Shown: positions 1-9,966 of the stretch, piece after piece
Position numbering within the stretch: position 1 is the stretch's first letter
Layout of the letters: every line of letters starts with the position of its first letter
Program-made: the position numbers and the translations under genes
Source: Intoshia linei
Lineage: Eukaryota > Orthonectida > Rhopaluridae
Direction: 5' to 3'
NCBI GenBank assembly: GCA_001642005.1
Contig: LWCA01000453.1
Span: forward strand, 1 to 26,963
DNA length: 26,963 nt
The notes under the pieces: generated by a model
Told to the model about the DNA's origin: nothing
The model's database searches: none
Seen by the model: the letters and a program-made list of their open reading frames with translations, nothing else

Positions 1-257
1 TTGCTAATAAAGCCGTTATTTGGCTTTTTTCGTCCATTTTTAAATTGTTTTTTTTGTCTTATTATAAATTTGCCTAATAATTTGACACTATAACGAGAAC
101 ACAGAAAACGATAATAAGTAGATAAAAAGTTTTTTTGCATATTAACTATTTATTTTTTAATGAATAATATTAGCATCTGTTACAAGTCACCGAATTACAA
201 ACAAAATAAACATTTTGGCTAGATTTTGAGTGTATTACATAGCTTTATATGATTCAC

Positions 258-854
258 CTAAAAATTTGACACAGTGTGTATACTGTCAAATGTAGGGTTA
301 TCTACTGTGAGAATGATAAAATTGAAAATTGAATTCCCAGAAACATATTTCCATGCATCCGTTATTAATTTGACCCCATAATCCAGAGCACTGTTAAGGA
401 TACTATCAACATTTTTTATGTGGTTATACTGTCCATCGAGAAAAGTGGTTCTTAACAAATACTTACTTGGTGGTTTAAATGAAGGTCCTGCTTTATATAC
501 TGCCTTACACATACATTAGTATATAGTAGAAAAATATTTGTTTTGAACAGAGTGAAATGAAATACCAGAACTATAAAAAAATTTAGCAATTTATTTCTCA
601 GCATTTGCTTGCAAGTCATTCACAGTAAATATCTCATTAATTTTCACATCATTTGGTCGTTTCAGTGATTGATTTTTTAACTGATAAAATATTTTTTTCA
701 CATGTGCTGGCATTTGCGTACATTTTCTAACTTGTGTACCCTCTTGAAAATGTAATCGTATTTTTGTGGCTGAAGACAAGTTTAATTCAAAATTACAATA
801 ATTGCAAGATACTTCTGTAATACTTCCTAAAATGTCATGTAATGGTTGCGGCAA
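258..854 (-). pseudogene. Fossil hAT-type transposase: BED zinc finger plus DUF659 region
   Basis: One reading frame runs through the whole interval on the minus strand but is broken by TAA at 591-593 and again at 516-518, so it is a dead copy. Near its start it has a C-x2-C ... H ... C pattern (CNYC, then LHF, then RKC), the layout of BED-type fingers in hAT-derived proteins. The middle reads FFYSSGISFHSVQNKYF and then SFKPPSKYLL, which are hallmarks of the DUF659 block. It ends near DAWKYVSGNSIFNF, resembling the usual 'SDGW..v.g.siiNF' motif. The rest of the catalytic domain is absent or decayed below 258. I recognise the family, not a named element. Its strand is opposite to the neighbouring GNB5 gene, so it is probably an insertion in the intergenic or intronic DNA upstream of that gene. 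Confidence 0.75.
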
Positions 855-1079
855 GTTTACAATTTGTATTAATTATCTCTAGAAACCAAAACCACCTTGA
901 AATATCTTCTTTGAACGTACATTCATCATTTACAATTTTAAAATAAATATGTTCTAGGAAATTCATCAATGTATTTTGAAATTTTTGACACATTTGATTG
1001 CGTAAAATATGGTAATATGAAGCATCCATAGGCCCAGAAATGTGCCAATCAGTTTCATCTAAATATATTTTTCTTACCT
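835..1079 (-). other. Unrecognised open frame upstream of the hAT fossil
   Basis: An open frame on the minus strand reads through DETDWHISGPMDASYYH and ends at a stop at 835-837. It is in a different frame from the hAT fossil it slightly overlaps. It has no domain I recognise. It could be a frameshifted piece of the same transposon or of another element; the GTAAGA just before it could also be a splice donor. I do not assign a function. Confidence 0.25.
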
Positions 1080-1540
1080 GATCTTACTTGACGCTGAATG
1101 CCATGCCCATTTTTAAATTGATAGAGAACCTTTTGAATGCTCACTTTCAAAATCCAGCTTTTGCCGTAATTTTAAATTGCTTCATTCTGCTTTTATAATA
1201 ATTCACAATATCATGTATCGTGTTTTCATTGATTATCTCAATTTTAAATTAGTTTGTCGTAGGTTTGACATGTCATTGTATAAAGTAAAAAAATGGATTA
1301 ATTAATTTATATATTTTTTTTACATGATTTTATATCATTCTGATTGAGCCAAATTAAGTTTGAGACGCTGATTTGTAATATGTTGTGATGTTAAACATTT
1401 TTTTAAATATGGTCCGATATATTTATATGACCTTATTTTCGAAATTGTTTTACTTGATACTTTGTTTAATTGAAATTTCAACAAACGCATTTGTTATTAG
1501 TGAAATAATTGTTATATTATATTCATTTATTATTATCTAG
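1080..1540. other. AT-rich stretch without a recognisable gene
   Basis: I found no open frame with family resemblance and no terminal inverted repeats here. It ends at the 3' splice acceptor of the first visible GNB5 exon. The missing upstream GNB5 exons (start, coiled-coil N-terminus and first blades) were looked for here and not found. Confidence 0.4.
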
Positions 1541-4500
1541 TGGAGAAAATGGCTATTGTCATATGTCTAAAATACCAGAAATATCAAATTCGAATAAACC
1601 ACCGAAAATTGTCAATGAAAGTGAAGTTGTAGGAAATCATAAAGGTTTGTTGTCATGCTGCTCCTTCTTTGGATCTGAGCATCAAGTGATTTTTAATTAT
1701 TTGATAAATTTGTGTCAGTTTTTATTAATTAGTTTATTGTTTGGGTAAAATTGCTAAAATTTATCGGTTTTACTCAATTAATAAGCCGAACCTAGCTAGC
1801 TCGTGGTAACCGAAAATGAACAATATTTCAGTAACGATGAGTAGGGTCATATCCCTGAGATACTTATTTAATACTCTTGGTCTGACAATTTACATTTAAC
1901 ACACAAAATTGTTATGATATTTAAGAATATACTTTTTTAATGCTCAATTGGGAAAAATGAAGTTTCCATCTTACAAAAATTTCGTCGAGGCCCCCGGTAA
2001 GGTGTATCGGTACGGTAGATTCGACACTGCAAATATTATTTCATCCGGTTTTTCCAGTAAATTATCATTTAAATGCTTTTATGGATGTTTTCAAATAGAC
2101 TAAGACGTCTTTCTATATAAAATATACCCAATCCACTGAATATCGGCATATTTTGAATTTTTTATGAATTAAGTTTACTTTTTTGTATTAATTTTATTTA
2201 TAATTAGATTCTTACTGCTGGATCCGATTGTGATTTAATTTTGTGGGATGTGGAATCAGGATCCGAATTGTCGAAATTATCGGGACACGATGGAACAGTA
2301 TTGAACTTTTCGGTGTCTCCTACAGATATGTGCAGATTGGTGGCTTCATCTGTAATTCATTTTTAACATCATATGACCAATATACATTGAACTACTATAC
2401 AATGTATATTATACATTTTATTGTTTTAACAATTTAATCGGTTCACGATACGTGTTTGTCAAATATTAAATACCCTTACTTTATCAGAGTCACTACTAGT
2501 GAGTAAATTGAGTAGTGATTTTGTACATACATTTGTTTAATATTCAACATGTTAGTTTACTTTCATTGCCGAATTTTAAATGGATTTTATTATGCACCCA
2601 TTTAAAAAAATAAAGAACCAGTCACCTAGATGTATGCAGGGTCGTGGAGAGCCATCATTAGGCCCGGTCAGATGGAAATTGTAGACCCACTATAAAAAAT
2701 TTTTCAAAAATCGAACATCTATACATTGCTTAATCGATCGTTCATTATCTAAAAATGAAACATAATCTTTGGAAATCGCATTGGTTATTGAAATTTTTCA
2801 GCAATAACTATAAATACATTTAAAAAGTAGACCCTCATGATTGTAGGCCCGACCCCTCTCCACGGACCTGGATGTATGTATCACTTTCCTAAATCTTTAT
2901 TAACAATCACATTCACCACAGATTGAGATATTTCCACTCAACGCTTGTATGCAAAACCTTTAAAAATTGAAATTAATTCAAAATCGACCCGATTATGAGC
3001 TTCTTCAGTTTATGCCGTTACTTGACGCTACCATATAGATTATTTATTCGAAGGTTAAATTATTTTATTTTCAATTTTTATTAATTTCAAAGTCGATCGA
3101 TAAATCCGTACGAATTTGGGACATGAGGAGTAATAAAACAGTTCAAATATTCGATCAACATGACTATAATGTGAATTGTGTTGAATTTCTTAGAACTGGT
3201 GAATCAATTATATCAGGATCTGACGACGCCAAGGTTTTTACACAATTATTTGAATTAAAATTATTATTTAGTGCAGATTTTTCGATTTAAGATCAGACAA
3301 ATTAATCGGCGTTTACCAGAAAAATAGTGTTTTATTTGGCGTCAATGATTTGGATGTTTCTTCTTCAGGTATACTTATATTTGATAAGGCGTGTATTTAT
3401 CTCGTCAGTATTTTTTTTATTAATTTGTCAGTATGGTAATTGCTTTGTCAGTATTTTAGGTGCCAGTTGACAAGGTGTCAGTATAAATAATGGATTGTCA
3501 GTATTTAAATTGAAAGTTCTGTATAAAATGAAACTGACAAAAAATTTTATTTCATAAAAAAATATTCTGTGGTGTGAACACAATAGAATATTTCTAATTT
3601 TTTTGTAATATGGCTTGTAGGTATAATATGGTATCTTAATATTTCAGTTTTAACTTGGGTCTGTAGTGGATGATATATTATTTCAAAAACTAGATTTTTA
3701 ATTTTTATACTGACACTCCAAAATCATCAAACTTACAATTCAATTTTTTTTACTGACAAAATATTATTTTATAAAATTTGTTTATTTCTATATACTTTTT
3801 TGTTGAGTTACTTACAATTTTCGATGAATACTGATCTAGTTAATATATTTACTGACAAAAATGCAATTATGTACTGACATGAAAGCAATTAAAAACGGAC
3901 AAATATGTAATTGAATACTGACAAAATACATTTTATTACTGACATTTTAGTGTGTATACTGACAATTTTATGTTGAAAATACTGATAAATTAATTACTCC
4001 CCATTTGATAATTTTAAATTTTCATGATGATTTAATAAAAATGAGTAGTCTTTAATGCAGTGATTCTTAACCGGTACGCCATGAGTAGAGTTCACGTGCG
4101 TCGCACGAAATTTTAGTTTAGTTTATAAATCACTGTCAAACTTTTACATTATATATTCTTTGAATATTTTAGGATATACTATTTACTATGATAATGTATT
4201 TATATTAAATAATATGGTGAACATAAAAAATATGAACATTTCGTCATACATTAAATGTTCTTTACTAAATTTAAAATAATCAAATAAAAGTATTTTGTAT
4301 TATTAATGATTTCATATTTTTATTGTTTTTAATTTTTGCACATTTTTGAATATCGATGTGTTTTTTTCTTATCAAAATTTAATGTGAGTCCAAATTTTTG
4401 TTTATTTCACAGGTACACCCTGAAGTAAAAAAGGTTTAGAAAACTGCTTTAACGTATATATTAGGTCGTATCCTGTTTTCTGGACACCACGATGGAACAA

Positions 4501-5123
4501 TAAATGTATGGGATACGTTAAAGTTTTGTCGATTACAAATTACATATGGACACGATGAAAGAATCAGTTGTCTAAAAACATCACCAGATGGTTTAGCTTT
4601 GGCTACATCTAGTTGGGACAGTACAATTAAAGTAAATTTTCTATTAATATATTATACTAACTCAGCGTTGCTTCACTTTCTTCATTAACTATAAAAGTTC
4701 TCGCTTATCATTAACACTATGAGTGTGCTAACATTTAAAATTTGTTAGCATTTCTATATTTTCCAATTTCTGCATATGAAGTATATAAAATGCATAGTGT
4801 TAAAAGAAATTTCTAGGCAAAATTTAAATATACAAAATTAATACTGTATATGATAATAATTATTATCTAAATATACATATGTGTATTATTAATTTTTAAA
4901 ATATAAATTTACAATTACGAGTTAATAACATAATTTATTGTTTTTCTATTTTCATAACAAATTTCCACGCTCTCGTAAAATTGTTTAGTAACCGGCATTT
5001 GGAACCGCTGTACTAATTATTTTTAAAATATTTAATAAATTTTAATATTTTTAACAGTATTAGCATTTGTTCCATAATAATACCCATAAATGTATGTAAT
5101 TATAATTTTAGGTTTGGTCATAA
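1541..5123 (+). CDS. GNB5: G protein subunit beta-5 homologue, C-terminal part (5' exons not in view)
   Basis: This is a WD-repeat G-protein beta subunit of the beta-5 type. In that family the protein pairs with GGL-domain RGS proteins rather than ordinary gamma subunits and tunes G-alpha signalling at the membrane. Six exons agree in phase: 1541-1685, 2208-2351, 3093-3233, 3272-3368, 4465-4631 and 5112-5123, giving about 234 residues. Diagnostic blocks are GNHKGLLSCCSF, LILWDVESGS, SVRIWDMRSNK, SGSDDA followed by CRFFDLRSDK, FGVNDLDVSSSGRILFSGHHD and TINVWDTLK; WDVESG and the blade order match beta-5 better than beta-1 to -4. The last exon holds only V-W-S-stop, giving the expected STIKVWS end. 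The first visible exon starts in the third base of a codon, so upstream exons must exist outside the window or in unread form. Introns 2, 4 and 5 carry transposons. Confidence 0.88.
2637..2870. mobile_element. hAT-type MITE, 234 bp, in GNB5 intron 2
   Basis: The element is flanked by perfect 8-bp target duplications, GATGTATG at 2629-2636 and 2871-2878. It begins CAGGGTCGTGGAGAG and ends CTCTCCACGGACCTG, imperfect terminal inverted repeats of the CAGG...CCTG type seen in hAT elements. There is no coding capacity. A one-sided relative of its right end occurs at 11802. Confidence 0.85.
3388..4000. mobile_element. Foldback-like element with TGTCAGTA arrays in inverted arms
   Basis: The left arm (about 3400-3510) holds at least five copies of the short motif GTCAGTA at irregular 20-30 bp spacing. 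The right arm (about 3700-3990) holds at least seven copies of the reverse complement TACTGAC or TACTGACA. The outer ends are also inverted: TTTATCTCGTCAGTATT on the left, and AATACTGATAAATTAA on the right. No coding capacity. It lies in GNB5 intron 4. A second copy of the left arm lies at 8428-8597. Confidence 0.65.
4058..4446. mobile_element. hAT-type MITE, 389 bp, in GNB5 intron 4
   Basis: It starts CAGTGATTCTTAACCGGTA and ends with the inverted counterpart GGTTTAGAAAACTG. The flanks are CTTTAATG (4050-4057) and CTTTAACG (4447-4454), a 7/8 match for an 8-bp target duplication. The right end stops 16 bp before the AG of the next GNB5 acceptor. Confidence 0.78.
4711..4803. mobile_element. 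TTAA-flanked piggyBac-like MITE, 93 bp, in GNB5 intron 5
   Basis: TTAACACTATGAGTGTG at the left faces GCATAGTGTTAA at the right, so both ends are TTAA followed by an inverted CACTATG. The left end is shared with 26508 (TTAACACTATGCGTGTG), showing it is a repeat family. Confidence 0.6.
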
Positions 5124-5137
5124 AGATTTAAACAGTT

Positions 5138-5153
5138 TTTATTGTAAAATAAA
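5138..5153. promoter_or_regulatory. Overlapping poly(A) signals of two convergent genes
   Basis: AATAAA on the plus strand at 5148-5153 lies 25 bp after the GNB5 stop. AATAAA on the minus strand at 5138-5143 lies 64 bp beyond the OSTF1 stop. If both are used, the two transcripts have antisense-overlapping 3' ends. Confidence 0.55.
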
Positions 5154-5206
5154 ATTTAATGTTATTAATGATGATAATGAATGTATTTATAAAATTCATC
5201 ATTTAA

Positions 5207-8200
5207 TTAATCTTTTGAATCAGTTGACTCATTTTCAGATTTGTATTCTTCTCTTCCGTGCACTGTTCAATACATGTTATTCAAAAGTGAAATAGTTAAA
5301 ATTTCTAAACTATTTTAAATAATTACATAATTCATTGATGGCGGCTTTTACTTCTATATTACGGGCTACGTGGATTGGTTTTTTGTTACACAAATTTAAA
5401 ATATCAAAGTTGGCAGCTGAAAATAAAAAATTATATTAGTCTTGTAAATCCATAAACGGTATGTTGTCGGATAATCACCTTATGACGAAAACTTAATCAC
5501 GACACGATGCAATATTTCCCGCCATGAAATGTAAGTTTTTAGAAAAAATGATTGACCAATGGTTTTCATATTTAATTTTTTTTACATTAACTGGAAAATA
5601 CTGTGTGAATATTAAATATCATTTTTTAAAATTCTATGCTCTCAGATTTTTTGATGTATTGAAAAATGCGGTTTTTAATCTTGAAGATCACAATCTCTGG
5701 GAATGACATTTTCGATAATGTATCATTCTTGAAAAACTGCATTGGATGTTGGGATTTTTATAATTCTAAGAGTTTTAATTTATTAATTTTAAACAACACA
5801 GAGTTTCAATTTTATTTAGATAAAGATTAAATCATAATAAAAATAAACAAGATTTTAATATTATATATTATAACTAGCTTGGATGTTTTGTACTACGTAC
5901 AAACATCACCTAATTTTGCCTAGGGTGGACCTATCTAATTCTACCAAAAAAATATGGGGTTGAAATTTTGTATTTATATCAACTGGAATAAGCTCTATCA
6001 GAATAATCCTTTTGTTTAATTTTCGGAGTCTTAATTATTTTAAATTTTTAGTTTTGATAAAATATTTCAAAAAAAAATATGAATACTAAAGTGCTTTTTT
6101 GACAGTGAAGGCGTCACTTATTCAAATTGAAATTTTTTGTGTGTGTTAACAGGATACAACTATACCACCTGTATTTTTTTTAAATTCTAGGTCTTTTTTC
6201 ATTTAAAAAAAAATAGTAATTTGTGGTTTTGACCCTGAAAATATATTTTTTTAATTTATACGTTAAATTGATATAAATTGATTTTAAAATCCGTATCAGA
6301 GTGTAAACTTTTTTAAATTCTCCAACTTGTTTGATTTTTAAAAAAAGGACAATTGGGCTTTTGACCCGTAAGATATGAGTTTGGAAGGTTGAAATTTATC
6401 TTACTTTTACTACTGAAAAAAACTGCTATAGAAATGTGGACTTTATAAAATTCTAAGACTCGTAGTTATTAAAATAAACGACAACACAGACAAACAAAGT
6501 ATTTTATATAAGTAAGGATTATATTATGGTAATTAATAGTATACGACAATTATAGTTACTAATAAAAATATACAGTGAGCATAAAGTATTTTGATAATTT
6601 CAATGTGACCCTTAAGTGCTGCATTGTGTAGAGCTGTATCGCCTAATTTATTCTGAAAATAGAATTAGCAATGACATAATATATAATTACTTGAGCATTA
6701 ACGTTGCATTTTTGACTTAGAAGGGTCATTACAGCGTCAACGTTACCATTTCTACTCAACCAGTGTAGTGGCGTAGATCCTGAAGAATCAATGAGATTCA
6801 TGGATACCTATAAATTGATTTATACATTTCAATGTATTGTATAATATACTATTTTACTATATTTTTCTGAAGAACTTTTTCATTTTTTAGGTTTTAAAAG
6901 TCAGAATAACGAAGCTAAAATTATAGGCATTTTGGAATTCTTAACTCTATAGCTATGTTTTCATGTTAAAAATGCACATTTGTCGTATTTTTTAACACAC
7001 TTCCAAAAAATCTATGACTTAAAAATTAAATTTAAATCATAAAAGAAATAGATTCCATGATTAAACAACCTCAAAAGAATAGAGCAAAACATGAGAAAAG
7101 AGATATACACAAGAAGAGTAACATAACAAAGAGTTAAAAGAAGTATTCATTCTTAACGAAGAGGAATGATAAAAGTAGGTATGGGATAACCTCAAAAGAG
7201 ACTTGAGTATCATTGAAATCTACAAGCTTTATGCAATTGAAAATTCATTCCATTCAAAAACTTACTAAAAAATGTAAAATAATTTTTTCTAATATAAGCA
7301 AGAAATTTGGCTTTTTTTCAATTGGTGAGCTAAGTAACAATTTTTTTTATAAGAAAACTCATCATAAAATAATTTTCAAATATAATCTCAAAGTCAACAC
7401 ACCCAATTTGATTAGGTTACCGTCACTGCTATAGACTAATTTATAAATAAGAAAAACATAAATAATAAAAAACATTCAAAAATTTGACCAACGCCTGTAA
7501 GGGAAGATGAATGGTTTAGTTATAAATAAATAATTTAATTTTGAATCGTTACAGGGTTAAAATACTGTTTAGTAAATTTTCTCTGAAACAGTCGTAAATA
7601 ACAAATAATAAATGAATAAATACTCGTTTTTTAATTAAATTTTTGATGACGTCGACATTTCCACGACGGGCTGCTTCATGAAGATATTCATTTTTCTTTG
7701 TTGCGTTCTTTAAGACTATTTTGTATATGTAAATTTATAATATAAACCAGTATTTTACAAATTTGGGCTGAGATTTCAGATTTTTTTAAATTTACGATGT
7801 TGATAATTATTTAAATTTAAGAAGAGTTTCTTATTCATCCAAAGACTTTTAAATTAAATCTGTTTTTAGTTTTAATTTTTCTGTAACATTGTTGAATAAG
7901 ATTTTTGAAATTAAAATTGTCTCCAATAAAATTTATCAAAAATAATAATTTTTTTCACCATAGCAATTAAACCTCATACCCGCTTTTAACCGTGCTTGGA
8001 TCAATTCATTTCAAAAAAAAGTACTAAAAATCACGCTCTATTATATATAAATTAGTTATATTTAAATATGGATGTCTACTTAAATCCAACCATTTTTACT
8101 AAAAATCAAAATTTACATACACTAACAGAAAAAATTCAGTTTTACCAACCCTAAAAAGAAAAATTCTAGTTTTACCAAACCTTTAACGAAAAAATCCAGT

Positions 8201-9900
8201 TTTTCCAACCCTAAAAGGAAAATTCTAGTTTTACCAACCTTTAAGGGAAAAACCCAGTTTTACAGAATTGCGGAGTATCCCATAAAAACTCAATATCACA
8301 AACAAAATAAAATGAAGTTCTCAAATTAAAAGATTATCGATAAACAAGTTATAAACGCTTTAATACTTACTTAAACTGATTATGAAACAAAAAACTTTTT
8401 AAAACAAAATAAAATTTTGGTATTAAAATGGCTAGTATTTATCGCGTCAGTATTTTGGAAGGTTTGTCAGTAGAAATATTAAATTTTCAGTTTATATAAT
8501 GGATTGCCAGTGTTTTAGGTGTCTGTATAAATAATGGATTGTCAGTATTTAAATTGGAAGGGCAGTAAAAAAAATTATTTTGTCAGTACTTTAAATATGT
8601 ATGTAAAAGTGGGTTTTTCAATAAGGATTGGTAAAATTGGGATTTTTCCTTAGGCGTTTGTAAAAGTGGATTTTTTCCTTAAAGGTTGGTAAAACTGGCA
8701 TTTTCCTTAAAGGGTTTTTAAAACCGAATTTTTTTTTTTAGGATTGGTAAAATTGGGATTTTCCCTAAATAGCTTTTAAAATCGAATTTTTCTATTAAAG
8801 GTTGATAAAAGTGGGTTTTCCCATAAGGGTTGGTAAAATTTGGATTTTTCCCTTAAAGGTTTGTAAATTTTGATTTTTAGTAAAAATGGTTGGATTTAAG
8901 TAAAAATGGTAGGGTTTAAGAATATTCTCTTTAAAAATTACTAAAATCATAATTTATTTTGGCTATTTTATCGTTATTCGTGACATTACATATATTGTTT
9001 TCTATAGGTTCAACAAATATGATATCACCTTCATTAAAGGCAAATTCTCCCTATATTGCAACATTTACTTTAAATTTTTAAGGTTAATAAATACATTATT
9101 AATAATAACAATAATATATTAGTGTTTTTGAATGGGTCCATTAAATTATCATGGACCGTAAAAATATAAGTTAACTATGATTTCCATATATTTCCATTAA
9201 CCCTTTGAGACATTTACTTACATTTTCAAAGTAATTAAAATACACGAATAAATAATTTATATGGTTACATTACATAGACATGGTTATATAAATTGACGCA
9301 AAAATGCGTCGCAGTGTCTTAAAGGGTTAAAAAACTGTGTGGTTTTTTTAAGAAAAATGTTACAATTAAATCTGGATTTGTGAGTTAATTTAAACCATTT
9401 CAAGCTCTCGTGTGACATTTTTGCGTCGTCGATATACAGGATTTAAGATACTGTCAAAATAAAAAATTTTTAAATTTGTGTAGATTAATTTTTATTTCTT
9501 TGAAAGTCAGATTCTGAGTAGGTTAGAATAAATATAACTAACTTACTCTAAAAAGTAAAATTATCAACAAAAATAAAAATCTCGCACTCTGAAAACTTTT
9601 TACTCACAATCAAAGTTCAAAATGATACTAAATGAAATCCCACCAACACTATTATTCTGAAAAAGTGCATATTAAACGAATATTTCATTCCTAATCAAAC
9701 AATTTGAAAACTATAAACTGCAGTTCTCGAACGTTTCAAATTTCATTTCAAGATATTGCTAAAATTGATTAAACCAACCTCATTATAGTCAACATTACTT
9801 TGATAAATCTCTACTTTCCCTAAAACAGCTTAAAATCAAATAATTGAAAAAATATACCTTTGCGAATAGGCAAAATACCAGACATTAATTTTGCAGTCAT
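5207..9900 (-). CDS. OSTF1: Osteoclast-stimulating factor 1 homologue (SH3 plus ankyrin repeats)
   Basis: Nine exons, in coding order 9858-9900, 9779-9819, 8990-9050, 7959-7994, 7624-7715, 6691-6807, 6574-6652, 5327-5416 and 5207-5262, join in consistent phases to 615 nt (204 aa; the human protein is 214). Residues 15-61 form a short SH3: GKVEIYQ, then GEFAFNEGDIIFVEP, then RLKAGMRFNCYV. Ankyrin repeats follow: EYLHEAARRGNVDVIKNL, SSGSTPLHWLSRNGNVDAV, NKLGDTALHNAALKGHIEI and ANFDILNLCNKKPIHVA. The tail is acidic (GREEYKSENESTDSKD), as in the family. OSTF1 is a cytoplasmic adaptor in Src-family signalling. Exon 4 is the least certain: its acceptor is a weak CCAAG, and the model lacks the tryptophan that binds proline-rich ligands. 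Exons 5-9 are secure. Confidence 0.82.
5874..6518 (-). mobile_element. Helitron-like non-autonomous element, copy 1
   Basis: Read on the minus strand it starts TCCTTACTTATATAAAAT after a host A, and ends in a 3' hairpin (arms GATGTTTGTAC and GTACAAAACATC, loop GTA), a short spacer and CTAG, with a host T next. TC start, subterminal hairpin, CTRR end and A/T target without duplication are Helitron features. It sits in OSTF1 intron 7. Internal sequence such as GTGACGCCTTCA (reverse strand) is shared with the copies near 21240 and 24070. Confidence 0.65.
7070..7165 (-). repeat. Diverged interspersed repeat shared with 25766-25885
   Basis: The reverse complement of this stretch (CTCTTCGTTAAGAATGA, then ATCTCTTTTCTC, then GAGGTT) recurs in the same order on the plus strand at 25766-25885. 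No termini were recognised. It lies in OSTF1 intron 5, between the exons at 6691 and 7624. Confidence 0.4.
8077..8902. mobile_element. Foldback element with perfect 41-bp inverted ends and repetitive arms
   Basis: 8077-8117 and 8862-8902 are exact reverse complements over 41 bp (left end TACTTAAATCCAACCATTTT). Inside, the left arm (to about 8275) is a degenerate tandem array of about 30-bp units around TTTTACCAACCCT. The right arm (from about 8600) is the inverted array around GGTTGGTAAAA. The core 8428-8597 is a different repeat, related to 3388-3520. The whole lies in OSTF1 intron 3. Confidence 0.8.
8428..8597. repeat. Nested TGTCAGTA repeat, relative of the 3388 element
   Basis: It shares TATTTATCGCGTCAGTATTTT (one change) and ATAATGGATTGTCAGTATTT with the left arm at about 3398-3510. 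Only the left-arm orientation is present, so it is a partial or one-armed copy inside the foldback element. Confidence 0.6.
9197..9330. mobile_element. TTAA-flanked piggyBac-like MITE, 134 bp with its TTAA ends
   Basis: TTAACCCTTTGAGACA on the left faces TGTCTTAAAGGGTTAA on the right (one extra base in the right end). TTAA duplication plus CCCTTT ends is typical of piggyBac-type MITEs. It lies in OSTF1 intron 2. Confidence 0.75.
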
Positions 9901-9945
9901 ATATTTAAAAACTATGTAAACAAATCAAAAACAAACAATTTGACA

Positions 9946-9951
9946 TTTATT
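9946..9951 (-). promoter_or_regulatory. Poly(A) signal of the Ras-like gene
   Basis: AATAAA on the minus strand begins 15 bp beyond the Ras-like stop codon and 46 bp before the OSTF1 ATG. Little room is left for a separate OSTF1 promoter. Confidence 0.5.
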
Positions 9952-9966
9952 AAAAATATATATATA

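Noticed and set aside
1509-1540. ATG at 1509 as start of GNB5
   Set aside because: The codons before 1541 are intron-like and end in TTATCTAG, a good acceptor; GNB5 needs about 120-150 more N-terminal residues upstream.
3388-4000. CRISPR-like array
   Set aside because: Repeats are only 7-8 bp, irregularly spaced and inverted in two arms; the context is a eukaryotic intron.
4632-4690. Open frame continuing past the GNB5 exon ending at 4631
   Set aside because: It follows a good GTAAAT donor and encodes residues unlike the beta-subunit end, whereas 5112-5123 supplies the expected VWS and stop.
7213-7434. 73-codon plus-strand open frame
   Set aside because: Low-complexity K/N/I-rich translation within OSTF1 intron 5, no start context or similarity.
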